Both the position numbers and the translations under genes were made by a program. This document shows, in pieces, positions 1-12,230 of a stretch of 64,000 nucleotides of DNA. The stretch's first letter is position 1; the number at the start of each line of letters is the position of its first letter. Under the pieces are notes generated by a model. The model was not told where the DNA came from and did not search any database. It saw nothing but the letters and a program-made list of their open reading frames with translations. Source of the DNA: Sipunculus nudus (lineage: Eukaryota; Annelida; Sipuncula; Golfingiida; Sipunculidae); NCBI GenBank assembly GCA_026874595.1, contig CM049313.1:38776659-38840658 (forward strand). Direction: 5' to 3'.

Positions 1-3000
1 ACAACAAAGCCACAGCTGGGTCTACAATGCGCTATGAGCTTCAATGCATCGCGGGTCCTCGCATGTGGAGAGTCCCTTTCCATATGTGCGGGTTCCCATT
101 AGTTTGGATAAACGCATGCACAAATAACCATAATTTCTCAAATTTAAGAATAATATGTTAAGAAAATATTCAGCGTAAACATATATACTAACTGATGAGG
201 AAGATTGAAGCGGATCAATATCTTATCTCACCAGCCAGACATAAATGGTGGCTATTTCCTATCACACTCTAACTATCTAAAGCTGGTGCCGGGCCGTACC
301 TCAATGAAGACTGGTCGTATATTTTTTATGCAGTCTAATAAGCTCTATCAGCTCTTTTTTTTCTTTCCGAAGACAAGGACACATGCCTGCTACTGATATA
401 TACATATATATAACACTGCCAAATCCGCATTCGGGACCCGCGCGGGGGCCCGCACGTATGGTAAAGGACCAATGATAACACACTTGTTGGATTTCAACCG
501 TGCGGTATCCACACAGGGGCCCACATGTATGGAAAGGCATACTTATGCCTCCTCTAAAGATCTGCCCACCACTGTTGGTTCTATTATAACTGAGGCGGGT
601 ATTTACAAATGTTCTCTGAGGCCATGATATATTTCCGCTCTACAACCAGGCGGAAGGCGGCACGATAAACAGCCCGGGGGTTAGCCTGGTTCCTTACTCC
701 TTACTCAAAATGCTCTATCCTACTCGAATATGGATAAGTTATAAGACAAAGGAACCGGTCGTCTCAGCACGTCACTCAACATATAAGCTTATACTTTCCC
801 ATCCGGTTATCCCGGTACAACTCATTAATGTCAAAATTCTTCAAAATATCTGCTTCGGGGATTTTTTGGGTTTTTTTTTCGTTTTCTTTATTGCTTTATT
901 GCTTACTTTTTTCTTGTTGATATAAGAATATACATTGAGACTATTGATCTAGTCCTAGATCTGCATACGTTCTCTTTGCACTCTTTTATAGTAGGCTCAC
1001 GACCACACGGGAACGAAATCCAATTCAGTCATTAAAGGGCAGGCAAAGTTTCGGTCCACAAGGAGCTTAAAAGGTTCAGGGGGAGGCAAATTGATCTGGG
1101 TGTGTCTTGTAAGTATCTATATTTCAATATTTATTCCCTTAAGTTGGATATGCTTCATCTTGTATACGCATCGGATTAAACCTACAGGCATAAACCATAA
1201 AAGTGACATCACTGGCAGAACACATAAGTTAAAATATGGAGAATACCAAAGCTTAAACACCAATTATCTTCTCCAAGGGAGACTAGGTTGAAAGCAGGTG
1301 GAAACTTCCCAATTTAATACCATCAGCCTTTCGTCATTCACATTTTGTTAATACTTACTGCTCACTGGGAAACTTCCTTGCCTCCAGATGGCTCCTAAAT
1401 TTTCCTCTACGTTCTCTAATGATTGCGCAAAAATTTACTTCTTTGTCCAGTCCGTCTATCGAAATGCTATTTTGCTCTCAATCAAAATAATTTCGGCCTT
1501 GGCGGGGGCATTCACCCCCTTTCGATGATTTTTTTTTTTTTTTTTTTTTTTATGGTGGAGGTAACCGCCTCGATTTGTTAATGCTCTCTGATCTCAAACG
1601 AAATCTTAGTATGTACATCTGCAGAGTTCCATTTTCGGTTAGGGACGACGTGACCGGACAGAAGCTCTTGCTTCCAATTATATTATTTTTGGATCCTGGT
1701 TTCACCAAAGCTAGTTGTCTACCGCACCCGCTGGTTCTATGTGTTTAATCAACTTATTGCTAGGTCATGACGAGTAATCCCAAAAAGACGCACTCGTTTG
1801 TGAGTGATACACGGCTGTGGTTACAACCTTCCAATTGAGCCTGCAAAGCGCTCATCCTTGGTTGGGACCGATCGTGTAAATCTCACCGCATCAGCTGGGA
1901 TTCGAACTTACGACACTCCCGGCTTTGAGTCCTTTGCTCTTCCCCGGTTCTTTCGACTTCTTTAGTTTGTTTACCGGTGGAGCTGAGGTTTTCCAGCATC
2001 TTCATCGTTACGTCACCGGCTGTTTTTTTTTTAAAGATTTCTTGTGTCGGTTGCATATACTGTTTTTGTAGCTGAGACGAACGTCTATGTCTTAATTCTG
2101 TTCTTAGTAAGGGCCACACGTGGACTGTAAATGGCTGCAGTCGATAGTAACTTCCGGTTCCCATCAGGCAGCAAGAGCCGCCGTCAATATTCAGTCTCGT
2201 CTGACTCGAGAACAATAAACAGGGCGGGGCGCATATGGCACTCAGGTGTTGTTCCATTGTGCTTACTGTGGATAGGATTCAAATCTGTCATCCCTGATTG
2301 TCTGATTATACCTGTCAAACCTTCAGTAGACGTATAATTAAAACTTTCACTAAGCGTTATCATGCTGGAAAGGACGACCTGTTTATTTTCTTAATCATAT
2401 GTTATTAGACATATAAGGGTACAGACTGCCTTCCCGCAACTAGAAACAAGACGCTGGTCACAGCTGCTATACGGTTTGCTCCGAGAAATGAGTGAAAGCA
2501 ATATACTAAGTTCACTCTAAATCATCAGAATCCTACAACACCATATACCACCGTGACGTTATTATCCGTTCATTATATTAGCGGACCATAGCTTCCAATT
2601 GGCATTGCAGCTTGTATATAAATTCTAAAAAAATATGTCCTTGAACAAATAAAATACAGTTCAAAATGTCATGGCAGGATTAAGGTAAAAAGCATAGCGC
2701 TTATTTTCCCGTCTTAAAAAATATGAGAAAATAAGCTTAATTCAACATCCCATCGTGAGATCTATTTTTTAAAGAGGGATTAGGGTTTAAAACGACTGCA
2801 GAGGTTTTATTAGTCTAGGAGTGAAGTTAAACTTATATAAGAAATCGTTTTATAATTTAAAAAAAGATACAGTTCGCCAACAAGGAACACTTTTTCGTGT
2901 TAGATTTTGGCTCAACATTGCTGCTGTATGGCGATGGGTTTTGTCTGGCCACCTTTCCGTGCCGTATGTCCACCTGCCAGCAGCTATGAAATTCGGGCCT

Positions 3001-4142
3001 ATATCATATCTATTTTGAAAAACAAAATTAGTTCAGGGTTACGGACATTCAGTAAGCCAGCTAAGGGAGAAAACTTTGACTAAGCACATAAAAATTATTA
3101 TCTTTCTGGTGCACAGATGACGTAATATTTTGAATGAGATCAAAACGTGGAATTAATGTGCATCATTCAAAGTATCATTCATTATGATAAAGTTCATAAC
3201 AAAATTCAAAATAAGACTGCAATACATTCAGTGTTCAACCAAAACCTACAATTCATCAGTTAGGGCAAAGGGTGTAATATCAAGATTAGCAAATATTGTG
3301 ACAATTTTAGCTCAACGAGTTACAATTAGCATGAGATAAAATGAAAAACAAAACAAATATACGCCACTCTGATAAAATTCCTCTTATAGCCCCAAGACTT
3401 AACAAGCTCCAATTGACCTATTCTCAGAAAATGACACTTAAGCAGCATCTTTTTTTCCAAAGATTTCAGACCAATTTTTGACCCCCCCCCCTTACCTTTT
3501 CCAGACCAAGGGACCTTTTTAAGGCTTTATCATTAGTCCTCCTGGAATGGACCCCTCCTTCCCGCTTCCCCCCCCCCTTGACCCACCGCTGCATTGCTCG
3601 TTAAGCATCTACAAACGTTACTGTTGCCTTAACTGTAATGTAAGAATGTCAAGTAATACTCATTTACGCTGCATTCATACTGAAATACCTGGTTAAGTTA
3701 TAAATTATACGAACATCTCATCAACTGAAAACCAGAACCAATGGTTACAATAAACCATACACCCGTGTGTACAGAGAGGAGAGTACAATGATAACAGGAT
3801 AACGCAGACCTCTATAGTCACGATCTTCCAGTATCATGTTAACTCGATCGGCTGCTTACACGTCTAGGTAGCTTCCTTCCATTTAACCTGTGGGGTTTTT
3901 TTTCTCAATATATGCCAGCCTAGGGGCCCGGCGAAAATTAAACCGCCCTCCTCCATAAAAAAATAGAAGAACCCGCCTCTTAAACGCCTCTGACCCAGTG
4001 ACCCCTCAGACAAGGTGAAGGTCATATTTACCCGTTAACTCTCGTCAGTGTCGTTAGATGAATGATAAAGAGCACGCGGATCAGTTAACAGCAGTCACCC
4101 GCCAAATTCCAGGGGCTCCCGTCAATTCAGACACCCTTTCTG

Positions 4143-4143
<1 letters not shown>
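1..4143. other. Upstream AT-rich non-coding region
   Basis: No open frame here has convincing composition, splice context or recognisable motifs. Visible features are a poly-T run of more than 20 bases around 1527-1550, which could be the tail of a minus-strand retroposon, a tRNA-like box B segment around 1883-1960 listed separately, and short C-runs near 3481-3490 and 3570-3580. Distal promoter elements of the gene starting at 7922 could lie here but none can be recognised by eye. Confidence 0.6.
1883..1960 (-). repeat. tRNA-like fragment, possible SINE head remnant
   Basis: On the minus strand the segment contains AGTTCGAATCC, a near-perfect match to the RNA polymerase III box B (GGTTCGANTCC). 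It is preceded by a stretch resembling the anticodon and variable arm of a Leu/Ser-type tRNA. No convincing box A or complete cloverleaf is visible, so this is not called a functional tRNA. It may be the head of a decayed tRNA-derived SINE or a chance match. Confidence 0.3.
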
Positions 4144-4200
<57 letters not shown>

Positions 4201-4248
4201 ACATGTATATATATATATATATGTGTGTGTGTGAGTGTGTGTGTGTGC
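4144..4248. repeat. (TA)n/(TG)n microsatellite
   Basis: A long alternating TA tract passes into a TG-rich tract (TGTGTGTGTGAGTGTGTG). It is a simple sequence repeat with no coding potential. Confidence 0.95.
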
Positions 4249-4875
4249 AATTGTCCTATAAAATGACCATATAACGATCGTACAGTCAATTTTATTTTAT
4301 TCTTGGATTCGAGAACGATTCGATGATGTAAAATTTAGATGGGATGTTCTGGATTATTTAATCGCTTATTTGCATTGCTAACTGCTAAGGCAGTATCTGT
4401 CAATATACCGACACATCGATACATATCCATACGCCACATCAACGTTATAACCGATACGCAGTACATGTTATATCGTCATATCACTGAAACATAAACGCTG
4501 TTCACAAATATGAAAACAAGTCATACAACCCTGACCTAACTATAATCTAAGTTATTCATAAAGCTTTGTTTCTTATGTTGACCCTTTAAGACTTGAATAA
4601 GATCAAGCATTGTCACTGGATAAGGAATGTATGTACAGTTCACGGTTCTTCCATGATAAGCCGGCGCGTGTGAGCGATAATAGGCTTATATAACGACTTT
4701 TTTTATTTGTTTACGAAACACTTTATTCACAGTGCTTTTAATCTGAAATGTTACACAAATAAAAACTAGAATACGGGTAGTCGACAATCGACTACGTGTA
4801 TCCGCCTAAATCAGAGTGGAACGGGTGAAGTGAGGCATGGATTGAGTGGCAAGGGGAAATAGAGTGTTGCATATT

Positions 4876-6050
4876 AGCATGGATGTCTGCAGCCAAATAG
4901 TGTATGTAGGTTGCCCCCCCCCCCCCTCACCACAAAATCCAGAAAGCCGTCCAAGTTGTATACATATGCAAAATTTAAGGCAGATAAGTCAAACTACTAC
5001 ATGTATATGAGTGATTTTAGCCCGTGGCAGACAAACAGATGGACGCTGAGCAAAAATGGTTGCAGGTGACGCCACCAGTTTTGCGTATGATAAAGAGCTA
5101 TGTGAGAACTATACACATGCAAAACTTTGGCCCAATCGGTCAAACGGTTCCCAAGATATGAGCTTGGATGTCTGCTGCATAAACTAGAATGCAGGTGGCG
5201 CCACCTGTCATAAATCAAGAGAGCTGTCGGGGATGTATAAACCTGCAAAATTTTAGGCAGATATGTCAAACCACTGCCGAGATATGAGTGATTTTATCCA
5301 ATGGCAGACAAACAGACAGACGCTGAGCAAAAATTGTTGCAGGTGACGCCACCAGTTTTGCGTATGATAAAGAGCTATGTGAGAAATATACACATGCAAA
5401 ACTTTGGCCCAATCGGTCAAACGGTTCCCGAGATATGAGCTTGGATGTCTGCAGCGTAAACGTGAATGTAGGTGGCGCCACCTGTCATAAAATCAGAAAA
5501 GCTATCCAGGATGTATACGCATGCCGAATTTCAGGTGAATTAGTCAAGTCACTGCAGAGATATGAGTGATTCTAACCCAAGGCAGATGAACAGATGGACA
5601 CTGTGCAAACATTGTTGCAGGTGGCACCACCATTTTTGTTTATGTCATAAAGCTCTCCAAGGGCTACATTTGTGCTAAAATATTTTCCTGATCGGTCAAA
5701 CGGTTTCCGAGATATGAGCTTGGATGTCTGCAGCGTAAACGTGAATGTAGGTGGCGCCACCTGTCATAAAATCAGAAAAGCTATCCAGGATGTTTACGCA
5801 TGCCGAATTTCAGGTGAATTAGTCTAGTCACTGCAGAGATATGAGTGATTTTAACCCAAGGCAGACGAACAGATGGACACTGTGCAAACATGGTTGCAGA
5901 TGGCGCCACCATTTTTTGTGTATGTTATAAAGCTCTCCAAGGGCTACATTTGTGCAAAAAAAATTTCCTGATCGGTCAAACGGTTCCCGAGATATGTGGG
6001 TTTATGTGTGGAAACAGACGCACAAACGGACGCAGAGCGCAGAGGAAAGG
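4876..6050. repeat. Four-copy ~280 bp dimeric tandem repeat
   Basis: The motif GATATGAGCTTGGATGTCTG recurs with its AGC at 5161, 5438 and 5717. A degenerate copy lies at 4876 and a truncated one near 5997, giving a period of 277-285 bp. Each unit is itself a dimer of two related ~140 bp halves. One half opens with the perfect palindrome GGTGGCGCCACC followed by CTGTCATAAAATCAG. The other opens with GTGRCRCCACC, and both halves end in GAGATATGAG. Units also carry CAGACAAACAGACRGAC-type runs, and the block ends in a similar stretch near 6010-6040. Open minus-strand frames here (for example 5266-5481 and 5572-5760) share residues only because the DNA is repeated. It is probably a non-coding repetitive element of unknown class. 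Confidence 0.8.
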
Positions 6051-7921
6051 TCAGATGTCAAAACAAACTCGGGGCGCAGCAGTTCACATGTGACCCGAAC
6101 ATAATCCCGGGTTTCGTAAAATTCCGCCCAGCGGTTACAGAGGAGTTCTCCGGACACCTACGCGGCGGCGGCGGCGGCGTGCATGAGAAAACATAGTATC
6201 CGCAAAACTCTGTTTTGGCGGATACAATAAAGCGTATCGTCAATATGATCGGGTATCGCTTTATATGTATATCGCAATAGGCATTGTACCCAAATAGGCT
6301 GACCGTTTCCCAGTCCTTCTAACTGCAGACACCTTATATTGTGGAATTTTCTGCCGCATGGTAATATTTTCATGGTCGGCTTGGCGGTATGAATCCTGTG
6401 GACCACGTCGCCGTAAACACTTTGGGAATGCGGGCGTGCGTTCTTACCCCGCGGTATCGCCACCACGCTCGGTGAGCCTCATCACATCAATCCTGCTCTG
6501 AGGGGTTGACAACTGTATCCTTTCAAGCGAGTGTCACAGACCCATGATGAGTATTTTATTTATGTAAGGAACACCATAAACCAAGCCGCTGAAGGCCGTT
6601 AGGTTTATCAATGCAGTCCCAGCGTTCCCCGTCTTACACCAACCTCCCAGAGCATGGAGAGTGGCGTGAACGTTGGTGTGATGCAGCTGTACACAAGTTT
6701 GAGTCGAGTTTGGGATGCTGCGGAACATCTCAAGCATCCGTCTAAATCTTACATCAGTTGGTCCTCCCAGCGGCAGCCAATCAGACAGGGCCGGTGATTA
6801 CGAGAAGTTGCTTGTTAAACAAATTTACAGATGGCCGGTGATGAGTACCTCAAGGGTTTCCATTGACTGCCTTCGGTGTCACGCAGGAAACTGAACCCTC
6901 GCGTGGTTGTCCTTATGTGATGGTGACTGTTTACCCAATCTGTGTACACAGGATTTATGTTTTGACGCAGCTCCGATAAACATGCTGGATTTATTTCAAG
7001 ATTTTGTCTTATAATGCTTTATAATCACCTAGGCTGACACGGAGAGGCGTACATTAGACATGCGTGGCGGGAACTGTCCGTAGGAGTGTTACATTAATCA
7101 GTATTTACCATTTAAGAAGTAAGCGAGTTAAATTTATACGTTCGAATTCCGATTTATTGGGAATCATTTAATTATGGAAAGCATTGTTCTACTAAAGTAA
7201 AATGGCTTAACACAACCTACTTTGGAGATACGTAAAAGAGGAGAACAAAACTGTAGAACACCCATATTAATCCTGTGTTAACTTGGTCTCTATCCATCAA
7301 AGGCATTTATACAATTCATCATAGAAACAACTGTAAGATGTCGGGACAATCGACATTGACACGTGAATTAGTGTTAGGTTGTATTGATTAACTTGGACAC
7401 AAAATCACTGTCTGGCCACACGGAGTTTTACAGATCAAGTTTTACGCGAGTGGTTCCTGGGGTTCAGTCAGTTTCCTCACAGATCTAATATTTCGTCGGT
7501 CTGTGTTTGTGATACAATTATACACGATGAGGCTGTCTAATACTGAGTGAGTGATAGATCTTGATCCAGCCCACGCAAAAAAACACACAAATTAGCCAAG
7601 AAAAATATGTCAGAGTCAAAAGTTCTTTATAAAGCACACCTGAGGATTTTGAGAGTGGACACCTTGTGAGAAAGCACCGGAGCGGTGGACTTTGGTGGAC
7701 TGTACAAAAAAACTGATGATAACAGGTAAGTGCTGCAATAAAGAGCCTGTGGCGATGAAGTGGGCGTGCCGAAGTCGCGACGTCTGCATGACGCCCGTGT
7801 GAGTGATCAATAACCACTGCTGTATGGCGCTGCTGCCTGGTCTGTAGTAGTCAGCATCACTTCATGACTGGGCTGGTGCTGGTAGCCGCAGGACGTAGCA
7901 TTCTGCTTGACACCTGCCAGC
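6051..7921 (+). other. 5' flank and possible 5' UTR region of the Trk-like gene
   Basis: This interval precedes the predicted start codon. It includes a (GGC)n run near 6164-6178 and otherwise unique sequence. A strong splice-donor match, CAG|GTAAGT, has its GT at 7726-7727. An acceptor-like CCTGCCAG ends at 7920, directly before the CATG holding the start codon. These would define a 195 bp intron in the 5' UTR, but there is no transcript support. No confident TATA box was found and the transcription start is unknown. Confidence 0.4.
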
Positions 7922-8112
7922 ATGCCGCACGTTCAGTCCTCCTCTCTGGTCTTACACGTGGTTGCTTTGATATCGATCCTGTGCGCGCGGCCTTGTGACT
8001 CAGACAACAGTTCTTGTACCGTCACTGCACGTAGGCTCTCCTGTACAAAACCAGACTCAATACAAGAAATACCGAAGTTGGACCTGGAACACGCGAGGAA
8101 CATCAAACAACT
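7922..8112 (+). CDS. Trk: Trk-family receptor tyrosine kinase-like protein, first coding exon (partial gene)
   Basis: This exon encodes 63 complete codons plus two bases, the N-terminus of a secreted or membrane LRR protein. The start is ATG 7922. It is the only ATG between the in-frame stop at 7883 and the hydrophobic segment, and it has a purine at -3. Residues 9-22 form a leucine/valine-rich signal-peptide core. Cys25, Cys32 and Cys41 with the following CTKPDSIQEIPKLD fit the cysteine cap before the first LRR of Trk receptors. Asn29-Ser-Ser is a potential N-glycosylation site. The exon ends at a GTAAGT donor in phase 2, as LRR exons of Trk genes do. Splicing to 63516-63590 gives NIKQLYICCQKNLTEL, which parallels the start of LRR1 in vertebrate Trk receptors. 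Family knowledge: Trk proteins bind neurotrophin-type ligands and signal through a C-terminal kinase, which is outside this window. Other LRR receptors with phase-2 LRR exons are the main alternative. Confidence 0.7.
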
Positions 8113-9036
8113 GTAAGTACATGTTATAGGTTGTCTTTTATTCTCTATTTTTCTGATTATTAAAGCCGAATTTGCACTCGAAAAATATTCGTGAAGTATA
8201 ACATACAATAAGGTTTTTTTTTTATACATTAAAATTGGCAGACTACTCATTTTGGATAAACTAGGATTTAATAACACCATAATAGATTTTAAAGTTCAGG
8301 ATTATAGTGTGGGATAGTCAGATTAAGAAAAATTGCGGTTAATTTATGTTTGGAGTTAGAGGTACTTCAGTTTATTTTATAAACGTACCTCGTACCTTAC
8401 TTGTACCCGTTCCGCATTAACGCCTTGTTATTAGCATACCTGAGAGTGCTTGGACAACTAACGGCATGTGACAGGCACATTATACAAATAGCTCTGGTCA
8501 AAGACTACAGGGGTTCATAGAGTCCTTTAATATGGACCTCGGTCCCTTGATAGCTAATGAAGGTTTATTGACATATTGTATTGTTTCCTAAATGTCTGTG
8601 GACCGATCCTGTGATCAGCAGATAGCAAATTATTATTATTGGTCATGCAATACATATTATTTCATTAATCAAATCCTTAACGATTCTGTTCTACTCATAT
8701 TTTACTGATTTAAAATTACAATTATACCTTAATATAAAGTGGTATCTTTTATGAATTAAACAAATCAATGGCAATATAGACTTCTGTTAAATATGGCCGG
8801 GAAAACTGACTAGAAGGGAAAGGTCATTCTTTTCAAGTCAAGTTATCAAAAAGTGCGCTTGTTGTCATGGCTACGTTTTCATACTGTGTCCATGTTGGGA
8901 TGTCTTAAATATTACCTAGAATTATAAGCTTATTAACACTGGATATTTTAAGTTGGGCTCCGAAATATTTGTCCTTAGTCTTATGTTCATGACAAATAAT
9001 TTGCAAATATGAAGAGCGTTTTGGTTCATCGTTGAA
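8113..9036. other. Intron 1, unique AT-rich segment
   Basis: This is the proximal intron downstream of the first donor. It is AT-rich with no recognised repeat, RNA gene or exon. Any intronic enhancer here is not identifiable by eye. Confidence 0.5.
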
Positions 9037-10872
9037 CTCTTTTTAGCTCAATATTTGTTTGGTAAGTCTTTTTTACCTCAGTATTTGTTTGGTAAGTCTT
9101 TTTTAGCTCAATATTTGTTTGGTAAGTATCTTTTATCTCAAAATTTGTTTGGTCGGTGATTTTACCTCAGTGTTTGATTTGTTGGGTTTTTTTATCTCAC
9201 TATTTGTTTGGTAAGTCTTTCTTACCTCAATATTTGTTTGGTCGGTGTTTTTACCTCAGTATTTGATTTGTTGGTCTTTTTTACCTCAGCATTTGTTTGG
9301 TCGGTTTTTTTAACTTCAGTATTTATTTTGGACTTTTTTCATCTCAGTATTTCTTTTGGCAGGTCTTTTTTAGCTAAATATTTGTTTTGTCCTTCTTTGT
9401 TTCTTTAGTATTTGTATTGTCGTTCTCTGTTACCTAAGTATTGTATGGTCGTTCTTTGCTACCTCAGTATTTGTATGGTCATTCTTTGTTACCTCAGCAT
9501 TTGTATGGTCGTTCTCTGTTACCTCAGTATTGTATGGTCGTTCTTTGCTACCTCAGTATTTGTATGGTCATTCTTTGTTACCTCAGTATTTGTATGGTCG
9601 TTCTCTGATACATCAGTATTTATATGGTCATTCTCTGATACCTCAGTATTTGTATGGTCGTTCTTTGTTACATCAGCATTTGTATGGTTGTTTTTTGCTA
9701 CCTAAGTATTTGTATGGTTATTCTCTAATGCCTCAGTATTTGTATGGCCGTTCTTTGTTACCTCAGTATTTGTATGGTCGTTCTTTGCTACCTCAGTATT
9801 TATATGGTCATTCTTAGCTACCTCAGTATTTGTATGGTCGTTCTTTGCTACCTCAGTATTTGTATGGTCGTTCTTTGCTACCTCGGTATTTCTATGGTCA
9901 TTCTCTGATACCTCAGTATTTGTATGGTTGTTCTTTGCTATCTCAGTATTTTTATGGTCGTTTTTGTTACCTCAGTATTTGTATGGTTAATTTCTGATAC
10001 CTCAGTATTTGTATGGTCGTTCTCTGTTACCTCAGTATTTGTATGGTCGTTCTCTGTTACCTCTGTATTTGTATGGTCGTTCTCTGTTACCTCAGTATTT
10101 GTTTGGTCGTTCTTTGTTACCTCAGTATTTGTATGGTCGTTCTTTGCTACCTCAGTATTTGTATAGTCGTTCTCTGCTACCTCAGTATTTGTATAGTCGT
10201 TCTCTGTTACCTCAGTATTTGTATGGTCGTTCTTTGTTACCTCAGTATTTGTATGGTCGTTCTTTGTTACCTCAGTATTTGTATGTTCGTTCTTTGTTAC
10301 CTCAGTATTTGTATAGTCGTTCTCTGTAACTTCAGTTTCTGTATGGTCGGGTATTTTATCTCAGTATTTGTTTTGTTGGTCTTTTTCACAAAGTATTGGT
10401 TTTTCGATCTTTTTCGCCTCGGTATTTGTGTGTTCGGTCTTTTTAACGTCAGTATATTTTTATCGGTCGTTTCATTTAAGTGTTTGTTTTGTCGGTCATA
10501 ATTTACCTCAGTTTTCGTTTGGTCAGTGTTTATTGCCTCATTATTTGTTTGGTCGGTCTTTTTGTCTCTCGGTATTAATTTTGTTAGGTCTTTTTACCTC
10601 AGTTTTCGTTTAGTCGTTCTTTGTTATCTCAGTATTTGTATGGTCGGTCTTTGTTACCTCAGTAGTTGTATGGTCGGTCTTTTTTTTTACCTCAGTATTT
10701 GTTTTGTTGGTCTATTTCACTCAGTATTCTTTTATCGGTCTTTTTTTACGTCAATATATTTTTGCCAATCTTTGCATTTCAGTATTTGTTTTGTCGGTCT
10801 TTATTTACCTCAGTTTTCATTTGGAACGTGTTAGTTACCTTATTATTGTTTTGTCGGTCTTTGGTTTGTCTT
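9037..10872. repeat. ~30 bp minisatellite, about 60 units
   Basis: The consensus unit is approximately GTTCTTTGTTACCTCAGTAT followed by TTGTATGGTC, 30 bp. Units from about 9410 to 10340 are nearly identical. Units at both edges (9037-9410 and 10340-10872) are diverged, with T-run length changes and 29-34 bp spacing, the usual pattern of a homogenised core with decayed flanks. Because 30 is a multiple of 3 and the unit lacks stops in several frames, long open frames appear with decapeptide periodicity (for example 10013-10501). I treat these as artefacts. Each unit contains a pyrimidine-rich run ending in CAG and the heptamer TACCTCA; see findings. Confidence 0.95.
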
Positions 10873-12095
10873 TTTCATTCTTCTCCTTATGTCAGAGTAT
10901 ATAACTTATATTTTTATTGCGACATCAGGAGCGTAAGTTGTTCCGTATACGGACTTGACATAGGCAATTTAAGTTAATGCTCAGGTGTTCCAGAGTTTGG
11001 AAGTTTCTGTTCACTCGATTTGCACATCGTAGGGCCACGGTTTGCCTATACAGCTTAACACTTGAAGGAACTACTATACAAGGACCCGGAGAATTCTGAT
11101 ACAATAATACTGTATGCATGAACTTTATTTGAATGATATTTTCTATTTGAGTACTATTTTCTGGCTCATTGTGTTTGGTCTAGCCGGCTTCCCCGGAAGC
11201 AGGCCCACGGACTGGCTGGGATATAAATAACCTCACAGCTGTGACTCCCATGCCTGCAGATAGGGTTAATTAACGGTACAGAAGTCCCATGCGACCTTCA
11301 ACGAGCCAGCTTTATATAAAAAATAGCTGAGAATTTTAGGAAACATTACATATATTAATAAAGCTATAGTTTTAAGGTTATCGGGCGAAGGTAGGGACAT
11401 GTAAATTTATAAAGAACTTGTATAACCCGAATTACGGTAATCTTCACAGGATCTTATCTACACTTGATGGCGACACAGTCTGTCATTCCGTAATGGAAGG
11501 ACTTCTCTGATCCAACCAATAGGATCCTTTTTTTTGGTGAAGATACTAGTCTTTATATGGGTTTCTTATCACCAAAATGAAGCCATGCTGGTCCCATTTT
11601 CAGGAATTAGTTGTCTGCCTCGTAATGATTAGCTAGATGTATGTGTCACAAGTTCCGGCGGGGATAGTCCAATCGGACAACAGTAGCCTCGTCCTTGTAG
11701 ATATGATTAAGTATTCAGCTTATTCTCACGGGAGCTTTAATTGGTTGAACCTGTTCCTTAACTCTTTACTTAACTGTTATTGCACTTTATAAAATAATGT
11801 TAGTGAACGAAATCAGATTAATGTCCTCAGTGGCGGGTAGTTTGTAACTGAGATTAATAGTCGGCAGATGGCACGGGAAGATTATTTCCGATTTATATTT
11901 TAAATAATAAATGAATTACATGAGGACATAAATCACTGCCGGTATTTTAGGCATCACATATGAGACAATTATTTGTTATTGACGAGAGAATGTACTGGAG
12001 ATATCCCACGTATTTGAAGAGCATTCGCCGGACTAGGGCAAGTCTTACTCATTATTAACACGACGCAGTACCAGTAAGGTGAAATAACTTCAACC

Positions 12096-12096
<1 letters not shown>
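10873..12096. other. Intron 1, no recognised feature
   Basis: AT-rich unique sequence. No gene, RNA gene or repeat could be supported here. Confidence 0.5.
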
Positions 12097-12188
<92 letters not shown>

Positions 12189-12196
12189 TATATATA

Positions 12197-12230
<34 letters not shown>
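12097..12230. repeat. (TA)n/(ATT)n microsatellite
   Basis: About 85 bases of uninterrupted alternating TA are followed by TATTATATTA and a run of ATT triplets. It is a compound simple sequence repeat. Confidence 0.97.

Noticed and set aside
4997-5760. Minus-strand frames sharing MAPPTFTFTLQTSKLISREP
   Set aside because: Shared residues reflect the ~280 bp tandem repeat; no domain, and reading frames break between units.
7907-7921. Earlier start (TTG) for the Trk-like exon
   Set aside because: A TTG start is not expected in an animal gene. ATG 7922 lies just downstream, has an acceptable context and directly precedes the signal peptide.
9412-10834. Long plus-strand open frames with repeating YLYGRSLLPQ or VVLCYLSIC peptides
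   Set aside because: They arise because the minisatellite unit is 30 bp and lacks stops. All three forward frames are open over parts of the array, and there is no start context or splice support.
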